Shown piece by piece: positions 1-8,839 of a stretch of DNA of 64,000 nt. The stretch comes from Stutzerimonas stutzeri SDM-LAC. Lineage in GTDB: Bacteria > Pseudomonadota > Gammaproteobacteria > Pseudomonadales > Pseudomonadaceae. Position 1 is the first letter of the stretch. Every line of letters begins with the position of its first letter. The notes beneath the pieces are model-generated. The model had not been told where the DNA came from. It searched no databases and saw only the letters and a list, made by a program, of their open reading frames with translations. The DNA lies in NCBI RefSeq assembly GCF_000235745.1, contig NZ_AGSX01000004.1, positions 25,400 to 89,399 of the forward strand, in the 5' to 3' direction. A program made the position numbers and the translations under genes.

Positions 1-851
1 GGTAAGTTGCGCAGTTCGGCCAGGTGAATGCTGGCTGCCGGCCCGACTAACAGCAGAGGCAGCTCTTGCGTGTCGGCCAGGCGTGGTAATTGCCGTTTGA
101 GGTAACCGCTGTCCAGCGACTGGCTGGCATACATCAGCAAACCCCGCGGTTTGATCCGTTCCAGGGCGAGCGGCAATTCCGTCAGCGGTACCGACCACTC
201 AATCACTTCGGCAGGGCAGCCCGCGCTGGAGACCAGCCAGGCGCTGAGCCACAGACCCGGCTCGAAGGGCTGCTCGCACAAGGTCGTCAACAGCAACGGC
301 GCGCCGCCATGCTGACGGTTGCTGTGGTAGATGCGAGTGCCGAGCTTGGTTCGTAGCCACGAATAGAACAAGCCACGCTCAAGTTCCGCGCCAAACGCGC
401 CGGTCCAGCGCTGTTCGAGGCTCAGCAGCAGAGGCAACAGCAGGTGCTTGCACAGGGTAACCGGCGGATACAGGGAAAGCGCACGGTTGAAGCTATCGTC
501 GAGCTGCCGCTCGGAAAGCTCGATGACGGCCAGAAACATCTGGTTCTGAAGACCGCCCCACTGGTTGTGCTCGGGCAGGTTGGGGCTCTGACGTGCGTCC
601 AGCAACTGTTTGACCTGGCCGACCGCGACGCCCCGATTCAGCCACTTGAGAATGCTCTGGATGCGCTTGACGTGACTGCCGTCGTAGAGCCGATGACCCT
701 TGGGGGTGCGGCGCGGCACGATCAGTCCGTAACGCCGTTCCCAGGCGCGAAGCGTAACCGGATTGACTCCGGTGAGGCGCGCCACCTCCCTGATCGGAAA
801 CCAGCCGTCTTCCCGACTCAGCGCGATGTCATCGTCAATGCTCAGGGCCAT
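1..851 (-). CDS. MerR/LitR-like transcriptional regulator, 3' end cut by the window edge
   Basis: Reading leftwards from an ATG at 851, an open frame of at least 283 codons runs off the window. The N-terminus carries a MerR winged-helix domain (residues about 18-85, with WFPIREVARLTGVNPVTLRA and ERRYGLI), followed by a region like the cobalamin-binding half of LitR/CarH regulators. The place where CarH-type proteins have the cobalamin-ligand His reads EQPFEPG, so no B12 His is seen. Class II LitR proteins of Pseudomonas are known to lack B12 binding and to act with a LOV photoreceptor. It starts 2 bp after the stop of the DUF523 gene and is probably in the same transcript. It is paralogous to the regulator at 5244. 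Confidence 0.88.
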   Translation of the reverse strand, partial: MALSIDDDIALSREDGWFPIREVARLTGVNPVTLRAWERRYGLIVPRRTPKGHRLYDGSHVKRIQSILKWLNRGVAVGQVKQLLDARQSPNLPEHNQWGGLQNQMFLAVIELSERQLDDSFNRALSLYPPVTLCKHLLLPLLLSLEQRWTGAFGAELERGLFYSWLRTKLGTRIYHSNRQHGGAPLLLTTLCEQPFEPGLWLSAWLVSSAGCPAEVIEWSVPLTELPLALERIKPRGLLMYASQSLDSGYLKRQLPRLADTQELPLLLVGPAASIHLAELRNL

Positions 852-853
852 GG

Positions 854-1816
854 TCAGATGCCGTTGCGCAGGCTGAGATCTTCTGGGTGCGGCTGCAGAT
901 ACACCTGGCTGGCAACGTAGCGATCCGGATGACGACGCAAGTGATGTTTCAGCAATGTCATTGGCACGACGAGCGGCACGATTCCTTCACGGTATTGGCT
1001 GATTAGACGTTGCAGCTCCTGCTTGTCGTCGCGGCACAGGTCGTTCTTCAAGTACCCGCTCAGGTGCTGCAGAACATTGCTGTGCGTGCCGCGCGAAGCC
1101 GCGGTCTTGAGCGCGGCCATCAGGTGACTGAAATAGATTGGCGCAAACTCATCCAGCGGCTTTGTGCCGACTGTCGCGACCATCCGACCGAGGGCTTTGT
1201 ACTGCTCAGGATTGGTTGCCATCAGTTGGTACTTGTGGCGCGAGTGATAGTCGACCAGCGCCTTGCGGGTCAGCCCGGCGTCGAGCAACCGTTGCCATTC
1301 GGCATAGGCAAAGATTCGTGTGAGGAAATTTTCCCGCAGTACGGCGTCGTTCAGCCGGCCATCTTCTTCGATGGGCAGATCTGGCCGCGCTTCCATCAGC
1401 GCATGAGCGAACAGGCCGGAGCCGCCGCCATCAATGGGATGCCCGTTGGCCTGGTAGACCTTGACCCGCTCCATCCCGCAGGAGGGGGATTTCTGCATCA
1501 GGATATAACCGCTGATATCGCTCAGTTCGTGGGCGATTTGCTTGCCGTACGCGGTCAGCGCCTCGCTGACATCCAGCTCCGGGTGCACGGTGCCGACTGC
1601 GCTAGGGTTGTCTGGATCGCCGATCAGGCGGATTGGCTCCCGGGGCGTGCCCAGCCCTATGGCGACTTCCGGGCAAACCGGAACAAACTCGAAATGCCTG
1701 GCCAGCGTTTCGCTGCATAGCCGCGACTCTTTATGGCCGCCATTGAACCGCACCGGACTGCCAAGCAGGCAGGCACTGATGCCGACCTTTATAGGAGGGC
1801 GAGAGGTATTGGGCAT
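854..1816 (-). CDS. DUF523 and DUF1722 (YbgA-like) protein
   Basis: 320 residues. The N-terminal half is DUF523 (KVGISACLLGSPVRFNGGHK, then VCPEVAIGLGTPREPIRL and MQKSPSCGM with conserved Cys). The C-terminal half is DUF1722/YbgA (KYQLMATNPEQYKALGRMVA). The biochemical function is not established. In Pseudomonas and other proteobacteria such proteins sit beside photolyase genes and light-induced MerR regulators. Here the gene runs directly into a MerR/LitR-like gene (2-bp gap) and is preceded by a good promoter and TGTACA pairs, so light control is likely. The start has a GAGG Shine-Dalgarno element 8 nt upstream. Confidence 0.9.
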   Translation of the reverse strand: MPNTSRPPIKVGISACLLGSPVRFNGGHKESRLCSETLARHFEFVPVCPEVAIGLGTPREPIRLIGDPDNPSAVGTVHPELDVSEALTAYGKQIAHELSDISGYILMQKSPSCGMERVKVYQANGHPIDGGGSGLFAHALMEARPDLPIEEDGRLNDAVLRENFLTRIFAYAEWQRLLDAGLTRKALVDYHSRHKYQLMATNPEQYKALGRMVATVGTKPLDEFAPIYFSHLMAALKTAASRGTHSNVLQHLSGYLKNDLCRDDKQELQRLISQYREGIVPLVVPMTLLKHHLRRHPDRYVASQVYLQPHPEDLSLRNGI

Positions 1817-1838
1817 GGGATCGGCCTCGCTGTGTTCT

Positions 1839-1862
1839 TGTACAGATCGGATTTTCTGTACA
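1839..1862. promoter_or_regulatory. TGTACA-N12-TGTACA operator-like pair
   Basis: Two TGTACA hexamers at 1839-1844 and 1857-1862 separated by exactly 12 nt, in the leader of the DUF523 gene. The spacing matches the direct repeat reported for class II LitR regulators in P. putida, recalled from memory as T(G/A)TACA-N12-TGTACA. Confidence 0.6.
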
Positions 1863-1872
1863 ACGTGAGGTC

Positions 1873-1900
1873 ATCATAAGCCCTTACTTGTACAAGTCAA
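1873..1900 (-). promoter_or_regulatory. Sigma-70-like promoter of the DUF523-MerR operon with an overlapping TGTACA element
   Basis: On the minus strand TTGACT (1900-1895) and TATGAT (1878-1873) are separated by 16 nt. A TGTACA palindrome (1889-1894) lies in the spacer directly after the -35 box and another lies upstream at 1908-1913 (13-nt gap). This is the layout expected for a MerR-type operator. Inference from sequence only. Confidence 0.6.
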
Positions 1901-1950
1901 CCGCTGCTGTACAAGATTTGCGGAGCGCTAGCCTCGTGCGCTGAGGTTTG

Positions 1951-2166
1951 CTATTGCCAACCAAACAGCCACCGCTGATCGTCGCGCAGCTCACGCCAGT
2001 CGATCCACTGGTTGCGTCTAGTGAGGGCAGCCTGTAGCTCGACCTGCAGTAGAACGCCGTTTTCATCGCGCAACAGATCCGCGATGAGGAAGTGCTTTTC
2101 CTTGTTTTGCGGCTGAGTGGCTGTCCATTTAGAAAGCAGTAGCTTGTCTGGATTGAAACGATTCAT
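1951..2166 (-). CDS. Small Trp-rich TIGR02450 family protein
   Basis: 71 residues from ATG 2166 (MNRFNPDKLLLSKWTAT...). This start was chosen over an upstream in-frame ATG because AGGA lies 5-8 nt before it and the family begins with this N-terminus. The conserved KLLLSKWTA, KEKHF and WRELRDD motifs identify the TIGR02450 family of unknown function. It diverges from the epimerase gene at 2343 and shares with it a region holding TGTACA-type elements, consistent with a light-response group. No catalytic motif is visible. Confidence 0.8.
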   Translation of the reverse strand: MNRFNPDKLLLSKWTATQPQNKEKHFLIADLLRDENGVLLQVELQAALTRRNQWIDWRELRDDQRWLFGWQ

Positions 2167-2249
2167 GGTGTCCTGGTGTTGAGGAAAAGCCGAGATGCAC
2201 TGGCTGCCGAATCGTGAGTTGTACATAGACTACGCTTGCGCCAATAAGT

Positions 2250-2273
2250 TATACAGCGCCAGATTGATGTACA
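2250..2273. promoter_or_regulatory. TATACA-N12-TGTACA operator-like pair
   Basis: TATACA (2250-2255) and TGTACA (2268-2273) are separated by 12 nt between the divergent genes at 2166 and 2343. A further TGTACA is at 2220-2225. The same spacing occurs at 1839-1862, so a common regulator is likely, and the two MerR/LitR-like proteins nearby are the obvious candidates. Confidence 0.6.
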
Positions 2274-2342
2274 GGCGCTAACATCACAATGTATCCCGCT
2301 GAATGACCGACGCGGGACCACGGCTAAGATGCGGAGGGCTCA

Positions 2343-3242
2343 ATGAACATATTGCTCACCGGCGGGACCGGTCTGATTGGTCGCGCGCTGTGTCGACACT
2401 GGCTGGCACAGGGCCATCGGCTCTGGGTCTGGAGTCGATCGCCCACGCAGGTGGCAGAGCGTTGCGGCGAGTCGGCAATCGGCATTGGCGATCTGCGCGA
2501 ACTCGATCAGGTCCCGCTTGATGCGGTGATCAACCTCGCGGGCGCGCCGATAGCCGATCGCCCCTGGACCAAGTCTCGTCGTCTGCTGCTGTGGGACAGC
2601 CGCATCAAGTTAACCGAGCATCTGGTCGAGTGGCTTGCAACGAGGCAGCACAAACCCGCAGTGCTGATCTCCGGCTCGGCCGTCGGCTGGTATGGCGACG
2701 GTGGTGAGCGGGAATTGAGCGAGGACGACAGCCCGGTTACCAACGATTTCGCCAGCCAGTTGTGTGCCGCCTGGGAGGAAAGCGCGATGCGAGCAGAGCC
2801 GCTTGGCATCCGCGTGGTACTGATCCGGACCGGGCTGGTGCTGGCGCCCCGAGGCGGGTTCCTGCAACGTCTCCGGCCGCTGTTCGCGTTAGGGCTTGGA
2901 GGCAGGCAGGGTAGTGGTCGTCAGTGGATGTCCTGGATTCACATCGACGACCAGATCGGCCTGATAGATTTTCTCTTGCACCAGCCCGATGCGAGTGGGC
3001 CCTACAATGCGTGCGCACCGCAGCCGGTGCGCAACGGCGAGTTCGCCAAGGCATTCGCTGCGAGCATGGGTCGACCAGCCGTTCTACCTGTGCCCGCTCT
3101 GGCCTTGAAAGCCAGCTTGGGTGAACTTGCTGGGTTGATTCTCGGCGGTCAGAAAGTGCGGCCGCTACGATTGCAGGTCGCGGGGTTTCAGTTTCGTTTC
3201 GTGACGTTGGATGCGGCATTGGCGGATCTGCGCAAGGCGTGA
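2343..3242 (+). CDS. TIGR01777 family NAD(P)-dependent epimerase (SDR, YfcH-like)
   Basis: 299 residues. The N-terminal Rossmann motif MNILLTGGTGLIGRALCRHW binds the dinucleotide. Typical TIGR01777 blocks follow: NLAGAPIADRPWT, the ISGSAVGWYGD active-site region, and WMSWIHIDDQIGLI. The C-terminal DUF1731 domain contains VLPVPALALKASLGE. The substrate is unknown. In pseudomonads this gene often lies with photolyase, LOV and hemH genes in light-induced groups. It precedes hemH by 72 nt and may be co-transcribed with it. Confidence 0.88.
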   Translation: MNILLTGGTGLIGRALCRHWLAQGHRLWVWSRSPTQVAERCGESAIGIGDLRELDQVPLDAVINLAGAPIADRPWTKSRRLLLWDSRIKLTEHLVEWLATRQHKPAVLISGSAVGWYGDGGERELSEDDSPVTNDFASQLCAAWEESAMRAEPLGIRVVLIRTGLVLAPRGGFLQRLRPLFALGLGGRQGSGRQWMSWIHIDDQIGLIDFLLHQPDASGPYNACAPQPVRNGEFAKAFAASMGRPAVLPVPALALKASLGELAGLILGGQKVRPLRLQVAGFQFRFVTLDAALADLRKA

Positions 3243-3314
3243 CCGCTGTGTGAAAATAGCGCCGCGACCAACAGGTTGCGGCGCGATCCATTAAATCAGT
3301 AGTTGGAAATGTGC

Positions 3315-4340
3315 ATGTCCGAGCAGGCGTTGTTGTTGGTCAATCTGGGTTCCCCGGCGTCCACCGAAGTGGCCGATGTACGCCGCTATCTAAACCAGTT
3401 CCTGATGGACCCCTATGTCATCGATCTGCCTTGGCCCGTTCGCCGGCTGCTGGTCTCGCTGATCCTGATCAAGCGACCGGAACAGTCGGCACATGCCTAC
3501 GCGTCCATCTGGTGGCCGGAAGGATCGCCCCTGGTCGTACTCAGCGAACGCCTGGCGGACGCCGTCCGGCCGCATTGGAAAGAGGGCCCGGTGGAACTGG
3601 CGATGCGCTACGGCGAACTGTCGATTGAACGCTCGTTGCTGAAATTGGCGGCGCAGGGCATCAGGCAGGTCACCTTGGCGCCGCTGTACCCGCAGTTCGC
3701 CGACAGCACCACGACCACTGTCATTGAAGAGGCGCGACGGGTGATTCGTGATCGGGGCCTGGACATGCAGTTGTCGATCCTGCAGCCGTTTTTTGACCAA
3801 CCGGAATACCTCGAGGCGCTGGTTGCTAGCGCCCAAGCGCATCTGGAACAACCATTCGATCACCTGCTGCTGAGCTATCACGGGCTGCCTGAGCGGCACC
3901 TGCGCAAAACGGATCCAACCGGCGCGCATTGCCTGAAAACCGACGATTGCTGCCAGCGCGCCGAAGGCACCGTGCTCGCCAGCTGCTACCGCGCGCAGTG
4001 CATTCAAAGCGCCGCTGCGTTCGCCGAGCGTGCCGGCTTGCAACCCGAGCAATGGTCGGTGTCGTTCCAGTCACGACTGGGGCGCGCCAAGTGGATCGAA
4101 CCCTATACCGAGGCGCAGCTGGAAGCGCTGGCGGCCAGGGGCGTGAAGAAGCTGCTGGTGATGTGCCCGGCGTTCGTCGCTGACTGCATCGAAACGCTTG
4201 AGGAAATCGGTGACCGAGGCCGCGAACAGTTCGTTGCTGCCGGCGGTACGGATCTACAGCTGGTCCCTTGCCTGAACACCCATGAGCAGTGGGTGCAGGC
4301 GTTGGTCACGCTGTGTCGCCGGGCCCCTCTGGCGCTGTAA
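3315..4340 (+). CDS. hemH: Ferrochelatase
   Basis: 341 residues. Inserts Fe2+ into protoporphyrin IX, the last step of haem b synthesis. Conserved features are [12 protein letters not shown] at the N-terminus, the central [16 protein letters not shown], the [13 protein letters not shown] block with the catalytic His, and the C-terminal [18 protein letters not shown]. The ATG at 3315 is preferred because GGAAA lies 5 nt upstream; an in-frame ATG at 3309 and TTG at 3303 are alternatives. Placement with LOV and MerR genes fits light-inducible hemH as reported in P. putida. Confidence 0.95.
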   Translation: MSEQALLLVNLGSPASTEVADVRRYLNQFLMDPYVIDLPWPVRRLLVSLILIKRPEQSAHAYASIWWPEGSPLVVLSERLADAVRPHWKEGPVELAMRYGELSIERSLLKLAAQGIRQVTLAPLYPQFADSTTTTVIEEARRVIRDRGLDMQLSILQPFFDQPEYLEALVASAQAHLEQPFDHLLLSYHGLPERHLRKTDPTGAHCLKTDDCCQRAEGTVLASCYRAQCIQSAAAFAERAGLQPEQWSVSFQSRLGRAKWIEPYTEAQLEALAARGVKKLLVMCPAFVADCIETLEEIGDRGREQFVAAGGTDLQLVPCLNTHEQWVQALVTLCRRAPLAL

Positions 4341-4527
4341 GCGACTCGCTTTGGCGTGCGGGTAAGCGACGCTCGCGCCACAGGGTCGAATCCGGCGCCT
4401 CGAACGCTTCCAGCGGGACGGGGCGGCTGGACAGGCAGCTGTGGAGCATGTCGCAGCTATCAGCGCGACGATCCGCAATACCCGCTGTTCGTCTCGTCCC
4501 TTCGGCAACTGATGACCGGAACACCTG

Positions 4528-4974
4528 CTAGCTGCGCAGAGCCGCAAGTTGCTCCCGGAGCTGCTGGACTTCGATTTCAAGCTCGCGGACTCGCTGCTTG
4601 GCTTCGACTTCCGGGGAGACGTCTTTCTGGATGCCGATGAAATAGGTGAGCTGGTCACCTTCGTTGAAAACCGGCGTGATGGACAACTCGTTCCAGAAGG
4701 CACTGCCGTCCTTGCGGTAGTTGCGGATGATCTGGCGGCAGGGCGTATTGTTGCGAATCGCTTCGCGAATCGCCGCAAGACCGGGCTGGTCACGGTCGTC
4801 GGCCTGCAGGAAGCGACAGTCCTGATAGAGGATGTCGTCGACCTCATAGCCGGTCAGCCGCTGAAATGCGGGGTTGGCGTAGATGAGGATGTTGTCTTCG
4901 CCTTCCTGCTCGGCTACCACGATACCGTCGTTGGAGGCTTCGATTACCAGTTGCAGCAGCTTGGCGTTGATCAT
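4528..4974 (-). CDS. Short LOV blue-light receptor (PpSB1-LOV-like)
   Basis: 148 residues, almost only a LOV (PAS) core with short helical caps. The flavin-adduct motif is YQDCRFLQ with Cys53, as in the P. putida short LOV proteins (usual motif NCRFLQ). Residues NYRKDGSAFWNELSITPV and YFIGIQKDVS complete the FMN pocket. The last 25 residues (RVRELEIEVQQLREQLAAL) form a coiled coil suited to dimerisation or partner binding. There is no output domain, so it should act through a partner; a LitR-like regulator is encoded divergently at 5244. Transcription is towards hemH (tail to tail). Confidence 0.92.
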   Translation of the reverse strand: MINAKLLQLVIEASNDGIVVAEQEGEDNILIYANPAFQRLTGYEVDDILYQDCRFLQADDRDQPGLAAIREAIRNNTPCRQIIRNYRKDGSAFWNELSITPVFNEGDQLTYFIGIQKDVSPEVEAKQRVRELEIEVQQLREQLAALRS

Positions 4975-5243
4975 AGGGGTGTCTCTTGTGCGCTTCGCGG
5001 CATTCTAGAACAACTACCTGAGCGCTGGCACAAAGGGTTTTGTAGCGAGGCGGCGCTGCCGGTCGGCAAGGCCGCAACCCGATACGTCGCAGGTGCAGAG
5101 CGCGCGGGCACCGTGGACTGAAAGCGCAAATCGCAACTCGGAGACATCGCACAATCCTGTACGTCTCTAACCTCTGCACAGCCTATGCCTGCAGACCCTT
5201 GAGTTACACTGCCCACCATTCCTTTGCATGAGCTGTCCGCGTC

Positions 5244-6200
5244 ATGACTGAATTTGCCCGTGCTTCCTCGCTGCTTTCGTCGTCATCACTCAAGCAGGAA
5301 GAGTTGTTCCCGATCCGCGAGGTGTCTCGCCTGACGGGTGTCAATCCGGTCACCCTGCGAGCCTGGGAGCGCCGCTACGGCTTGATCCAGCCAACCCGCA
5401 CCGAAAGCGGTCATCGCCTGTATTCGATGGCTGATGTCGAGGCAGTGCGCAGCATCGTGGCTTGGACGGAACGTGGCGTGGCAGTAAGCAAGGTCGGCAG
5501 CATTTTGTCGCGCAGTGCCGCCACCCGCGCGGCGGTGCGGCCCGAGCAGCAGGAGCCCGTCACCGGCGAGTGGCGCGAATGGCAGGCCCAGGTGCAGCGG
5601 GCTGTAAGCAGTTTCGATGAGGACCGCCTCGATCAGGTCTATGGGCAGATCTTCTCGACTTATCCATTACCCGTGGTGTTTCAGGATGTGCTGCTGCCGT
5701 TGTGGCAACAGTTGCTGGTGCGCCAGGAAGAGTTCGGTCACACCAGCGAGTGGCTCTTTCTCGATAATTTCTTGCGGGCCCGCGTGTTGCAGCGCCTGCA
5801 ACTTGCCCGAGCCCAGACGGGAGATCGCGTGTTGCTGGCGGCGGTGCCTGGACAATGTCGCGAGCTGGAATTACTGATTGCCGGTCTGCTGCTCTCCAGT
5901 GATCAGGTCGGCGTCAGTGTGCTGGCCATCGGTCAACCGATGGATGAGCTGACGCTGATCTGCGAAAAGGTCCGCCCGCGCGCATTGGTGCTGTATTCCA
6001 ACGTTCCGCCCAACGCCGCCTTGCTGAAACAATTTGCCAGGCTGGCGCTGAGCCTCGATTGCCCCCTGGCCATGGCGGGTGAGGCGGCCGAGTTTTCCGA
6101 GGAAGGGTTGCGCGGATCGCCCATCGCCTGTCTGGGCACCGCCGGCAAATTGATACAGCGTCGTCTGTTGCAGTTCCTCGACGGACATCTGGACACCTGA
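5244..6200 (+). CDS. MerR/LitR-like transcriptional regulator (class II type)
   Basis: 318 residues. MerR DNA-binding domain at residues about 20-90 (FPIREVSRLTGVNPVTLRA, ERRYGLIQPTRTESGHRLYS). The rest resembles the four-helix plus Rossmann-like B12-binding region of CarH/LitR, but the ligand His of that fold is replaced (PGQCRELELL), so adenosylcobalamin binding is unlikely. The published P. putida class II LitR lacks B12 and needs a short LOV protein. The divergent LOV gene 269 bp away fits that pairing. It is paralogous to the gene at 1-851. Confidence 0.88.
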   Translation: MTEFARASSLLSSSSLKQEELFPIREVSRLTGVNPVTLRAWERRYGLIQPTRTESGHRLYSMADVEAVRSIVAWTERGVAVSKVGSILSRSAATRAAVRPEQQEPVTGEWREWQAQVQRAVSSFDEDRLDQVYGQIFSTYPLPVVFQDVLLPLWQQLLVRQEEFGHTSEWLFLDNFLRARVLQRLQLARAQTGDRVLLAAVPGQCRELELLIAGLLLSSDQVGVSVLAIGQPMDELTLICEKVRPRALVLYSNVPPNAALLKQFARLALSLDCPLAMAGEAAEFSEEGLRGSPIACLGTAGKLIQRRLLQFLDGHLDT

Positions 6201-6233
6201 CGGGGGCGGACCTGCCGAGCTGAGCGCAGGTTT

Positions 6234-6249
6234 TGATGCTTAAGCATCA
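6234..6249. promoter_or_regulatory. 16-bp perfect palindrome upstream of pqqF
   Basis: TGATGCTTAAGCATCA is a perfect dyad 33 bp after the MerR stop and 59 bp before the chosen pqqF start. It could be an operator. If pqqF began at the upstream ATG (6233) the palindrome would lie inside the coding region. Confidence 0.4.
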
Positions 6250-6307
6250 TTGTGCCGAGGGAGCCCCCGCGCGATCCTTTCAACTCTCAGCCGGAACACG
6301 TCGCCCA

Positions 6308-8839
6308 ATGCACTCGTCAGCCGAACCTCTCCAGCGACCGCAGCAACGCATTTATTCTAACGGTTTGCGCGTGCGTCTGCTGCCGTTGCTGGGCAGCTCG
6401 CAGGCCGCGGCATTGGTGCGCGTCCATGCTGGCTCGCATGACGCGCCGAGCACCTATTCCGGGCTGGCGCATTTTCTGGAGCATCTGCTGTTTCTCGGCA
6501 GCCGGAATTACTCTGCGACCGAAGGCCTGATGCCCTTCGTTCAAGGGTGCGGAGGGCAGTTGAACGCGTCGACCCGAGAACGGCAAACCGACTTTTTCTT
6601 TCAGCTGCCAGCCAGCCAGCTAGAAGAGGGCTTGCAGCGCCTGCTGGACATGCTTGCCCATCCGCTGCTCGCGCCTGGTGCGCAGCTGCGTGAACGCGAA
6701 GTCTTGCAGGCCGAGTACCTGGCTCGTGCACAGGACGCCGAAACGCTGTGCGATGCGGCGCTTGGACGCGCAGCCAACCCAGACCATCCATTCGCTGGCT
6801 TTCACGCCGGCAATCGCGGAACGCTCCCCGTCGAGGACGACGCCTTTCAGCAGGCTCTGCTTGGCTATCATCAGCGTTTCTACCACGCCGGTCAGATTGA
6901 GTTATTGCTGGCCGGGCCTCAGCACGAAGCTGTGCTGCAGCGTCTCGCAGAGCGAATGGACGCTGAACTCGCGAGCCGTCCAGCTGTTCCTCGCCAGGCC
7001 CCGCCATTGCGCTTTAACACCGAGGCCTGGCTGCGCTTGCAGCTCAGCAATGCACAACCACGCCTGCAACTGGCATTCGCTCTTGATCAACTGCCGGAAC
7101 AAGCCGTACCTGCGCTGGATTATCTTGCCACCTGGCTCGCCTCCGAAGCGCCAGGGGGGCTTGCCCAGCGGCTGCGTGAAACCGAGCTGTGCCAGTCGGT
7201 GAAGCTACGCACGCCGTATTGGTATGCAGGGCAGAGCGTTGCGGTCATTGAGCTGTCACTGACACAACGGGGCGTGGACGCCCGCGCCATCGTCATCGAT
7301 GCGGTGCTTGACTGGATACGTTTCTTCTCCGACGACGCACGCTGGCAGCCTTGCCGTGAGGAATACCAGCGGATCCGTCATCGAAATCTGCACAACGCCG
7401 AGCCGCTGGCACGGCTACGTTACTGGGTGGAGCCGCAGGCCTGGGGCCCCGACAGCGATGAAGCTGCGATTCAACAGGCGTTGGTGTCACTCACGGCGCA
7501 GATGCTCGGCTCCACGCCGCTGGTCCTCACTGCCGACAAAAGCCATTGCGAGCTGATCGAAACCAGCGGTTTTCCGCTGCATCTGCGGACCGAGCCGCCA
7601 CAGCGAACAACGCCTGCTGACTGGCACTGGCAACAACCCGCTCCGAATCCCTGGTTGAAGCCCAACCCAATCCGCCACGATACGGCGGATATCCCGCCTG
7701 CACTGCATAGGCAAGGGCCGGAAGACATGAGCGGGCAGGGCGCCCTGTTTCTGCGCTGGCAATTGGCGCGATGCCCGTCTTCCGCCGCCGTGTGGCACAC
7801 GGTAGCGCATGCCCTGCAGCCGGCTGTTTGGGCAGCGCAGCAAGCGGGCGTGATGTTGCGTTTCGAGAATTTTGGAGGCGCATGGTGCCTCCGATTGGAA
7901 GGCTTCGCAGAGGCCATACCGGCGATTCTCAGCGACATCGTGCCAGTGCTAACCGTGCCGCCAGCCGCAGCGTTCACAAAGGGCAATTCACTGGCTGAGC
8001 GCGATGCAGCGCTCAGCCACGATGAGATGTTGATCCGCCAGTTGCTCAACCAATTGCCTCGACTGCTGGCAGGCTCTGCTGCGGCCGACGCCCAGCCTGC
8101 GGACGCAGACCCAGCGTCACTGTCCCGGCTGTGGCAGTCGGCTCAGTGGCATGGCCAGGCCATCGGCTTCGCGCCGTCCGTGAGCGGAGCACTGAGCGCT
8201 GCCATACATGCGTTGCCGGGAACGCCCGTGATTATGCCGGTTGCTCGCAGCAAGCCCGCAGCGTTGAAGCGTTGGCACGACCTCAGCGGCAGTAGCGTGA
8301 AGGCGGAAACCGCATTTCTGTTGTTCTGTCCACTGCCGGACCGCACCGCCAAATGCGAGGCGTCGTGGCGTCTGTTGGCGCGGGTCATCGAAGCAGACTT
8401 TTTCCGAAGGTTGAGGAGCGAGCTGCAACTGGGATACGCCGTATTCAGCCGTTTCTGTCAGTTCGGCGAGCATGCCGGGGTGCTTTTTGCCGTGCAGTCA
8501 CCGAGCGCCTCGGCCGGCGAGATCCTCGGGCATGTCGAAAGGTTTCTCTGCGACAGCGCCGCGAAGCTGGCCGGTCAATCTGAGGATTTGACCGAGCTCG
8601 CGGCACGCCAAGCCGCTGACCAGCACTTAGCCGGCAAAGCGGATTTTCGTGCCCAGGCCGAACAGGCATGGCAGTGCCTGCAGGCGGGACATGAGCTTGG
8701 TCGACCCGCCGAGGTTGCCGACGCGATGCGCATGCTTCAGCGGCACGACCTGACGGCAGCCCTGGACTCACTGCGTGGTGCAGACGCCGGCTGGGTGGCT
8801 GTGGCCAATGCAGCAGCGCCAGACATGAGCTGGAGCTGA
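6308..8839 (+). CDS. pqqF: PQQ biosynthesis metallopeptidase PqqF (M16 family)
   Basis: 843 residues from ATG 6308 (an ATG at 6233 would add 25). The inverted zinc motif HFLEH (H55, E58, H59) with GGQLNASTRERQTDFFFQLP identifies an M16 protease. The length and second-half degenerate domains (IEADFFRRLRSELQLGYAVFSRF) match PqqF rather than a short processing peptidase. PqqF, usually with PqqG, cleaves the crosslinked PqqA peptide after PqqE action. No pqqG-like gene follows. The gene is unlinked from pqqABCDE (36 kb away); in many pseudomonads it lies directly upstream of pqqA. Confidence 0.87.
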   Translation: MHSSAEPLQRPQQRIYSNGLRVRLLPLLGSSQAAALVRVHAGSHDAPSTYSGLAHFLEHLLFLGSRNYSATEGLMPFVQGCGGQLNASTRERQTDFFFQLPASQLEEGLQRLLDMLAHPLLAPGAQLREREVLQAEYLARAQDAETLCDAALGRAANPDHPFAGFHAGNRGTLPVEDDAFQQALLGYHQRFYHAGQIELLLAGPQHEAVLQRLAERMDAELASRPAVPRQAPPLRFNTEAWLRLQLSNAQPRLQLAFALDQLPEQAVPALDYLATWLASEAPGGLAQRLRETELCQSVKLRTPYWYAGQSVAVIELSLTQRGVDARAIVIDAVLDWIRFFSDDARWQPCREEYQRIRHRNLHNAEPLARLRYWVEPQAWGPDSDEAAIQQALVSLTAQMLGSTPLVLTADKSHCELIETSGFPLHLRTEPPQRTTPADWHWQQPAPNPWLKPNPIRHDTADIPPALHRQGPEDMSGQGALFLRWQLARCPSSAAVWHTVAHALQPAVWAAQQAGVMLRFENFGGAWCLRLEGFAEAIPAILSDIVPVLTVPPAAAFTKGNSLAERDAALSHDEMLIRQLLNQLPRLLAGSAAADAQPADADPASLSRLWQSAQWHGQAIGFAPSVSGALSAAIHALPGTPVIMPVARSKPAALKRWHDLSGSSVKAETAFLLFCPLPDRTAKCEASWRLLARVIEADFFRRLRSELQLGYAVFSRFCQFGEHAGVLFAVQSPSASAGEILGHVERFLCDSAAKLAGQSEDLTELAARQAADQHLAGKADFRAQAEQAWQCLQAGHELGRPAEVADAMRMLQRHDLTAALDSLRGADAGWVAVANAAAPDMSWS

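Noticed and set aside
3255-3283. GCGCCGC/GCGGCGC inverted repeat before hemH
   Set aside because: Long loop and no T run, so not called a terminator; may be a chance GC dyad.
4306-4524. 72-codon minus-strand frame just after the LOV gene, overlapping the end of hemH
   Set aside because: Position would suit a LOV-operon gene, but no family, no clear ribosome site and overlap with hemH; left undecided.
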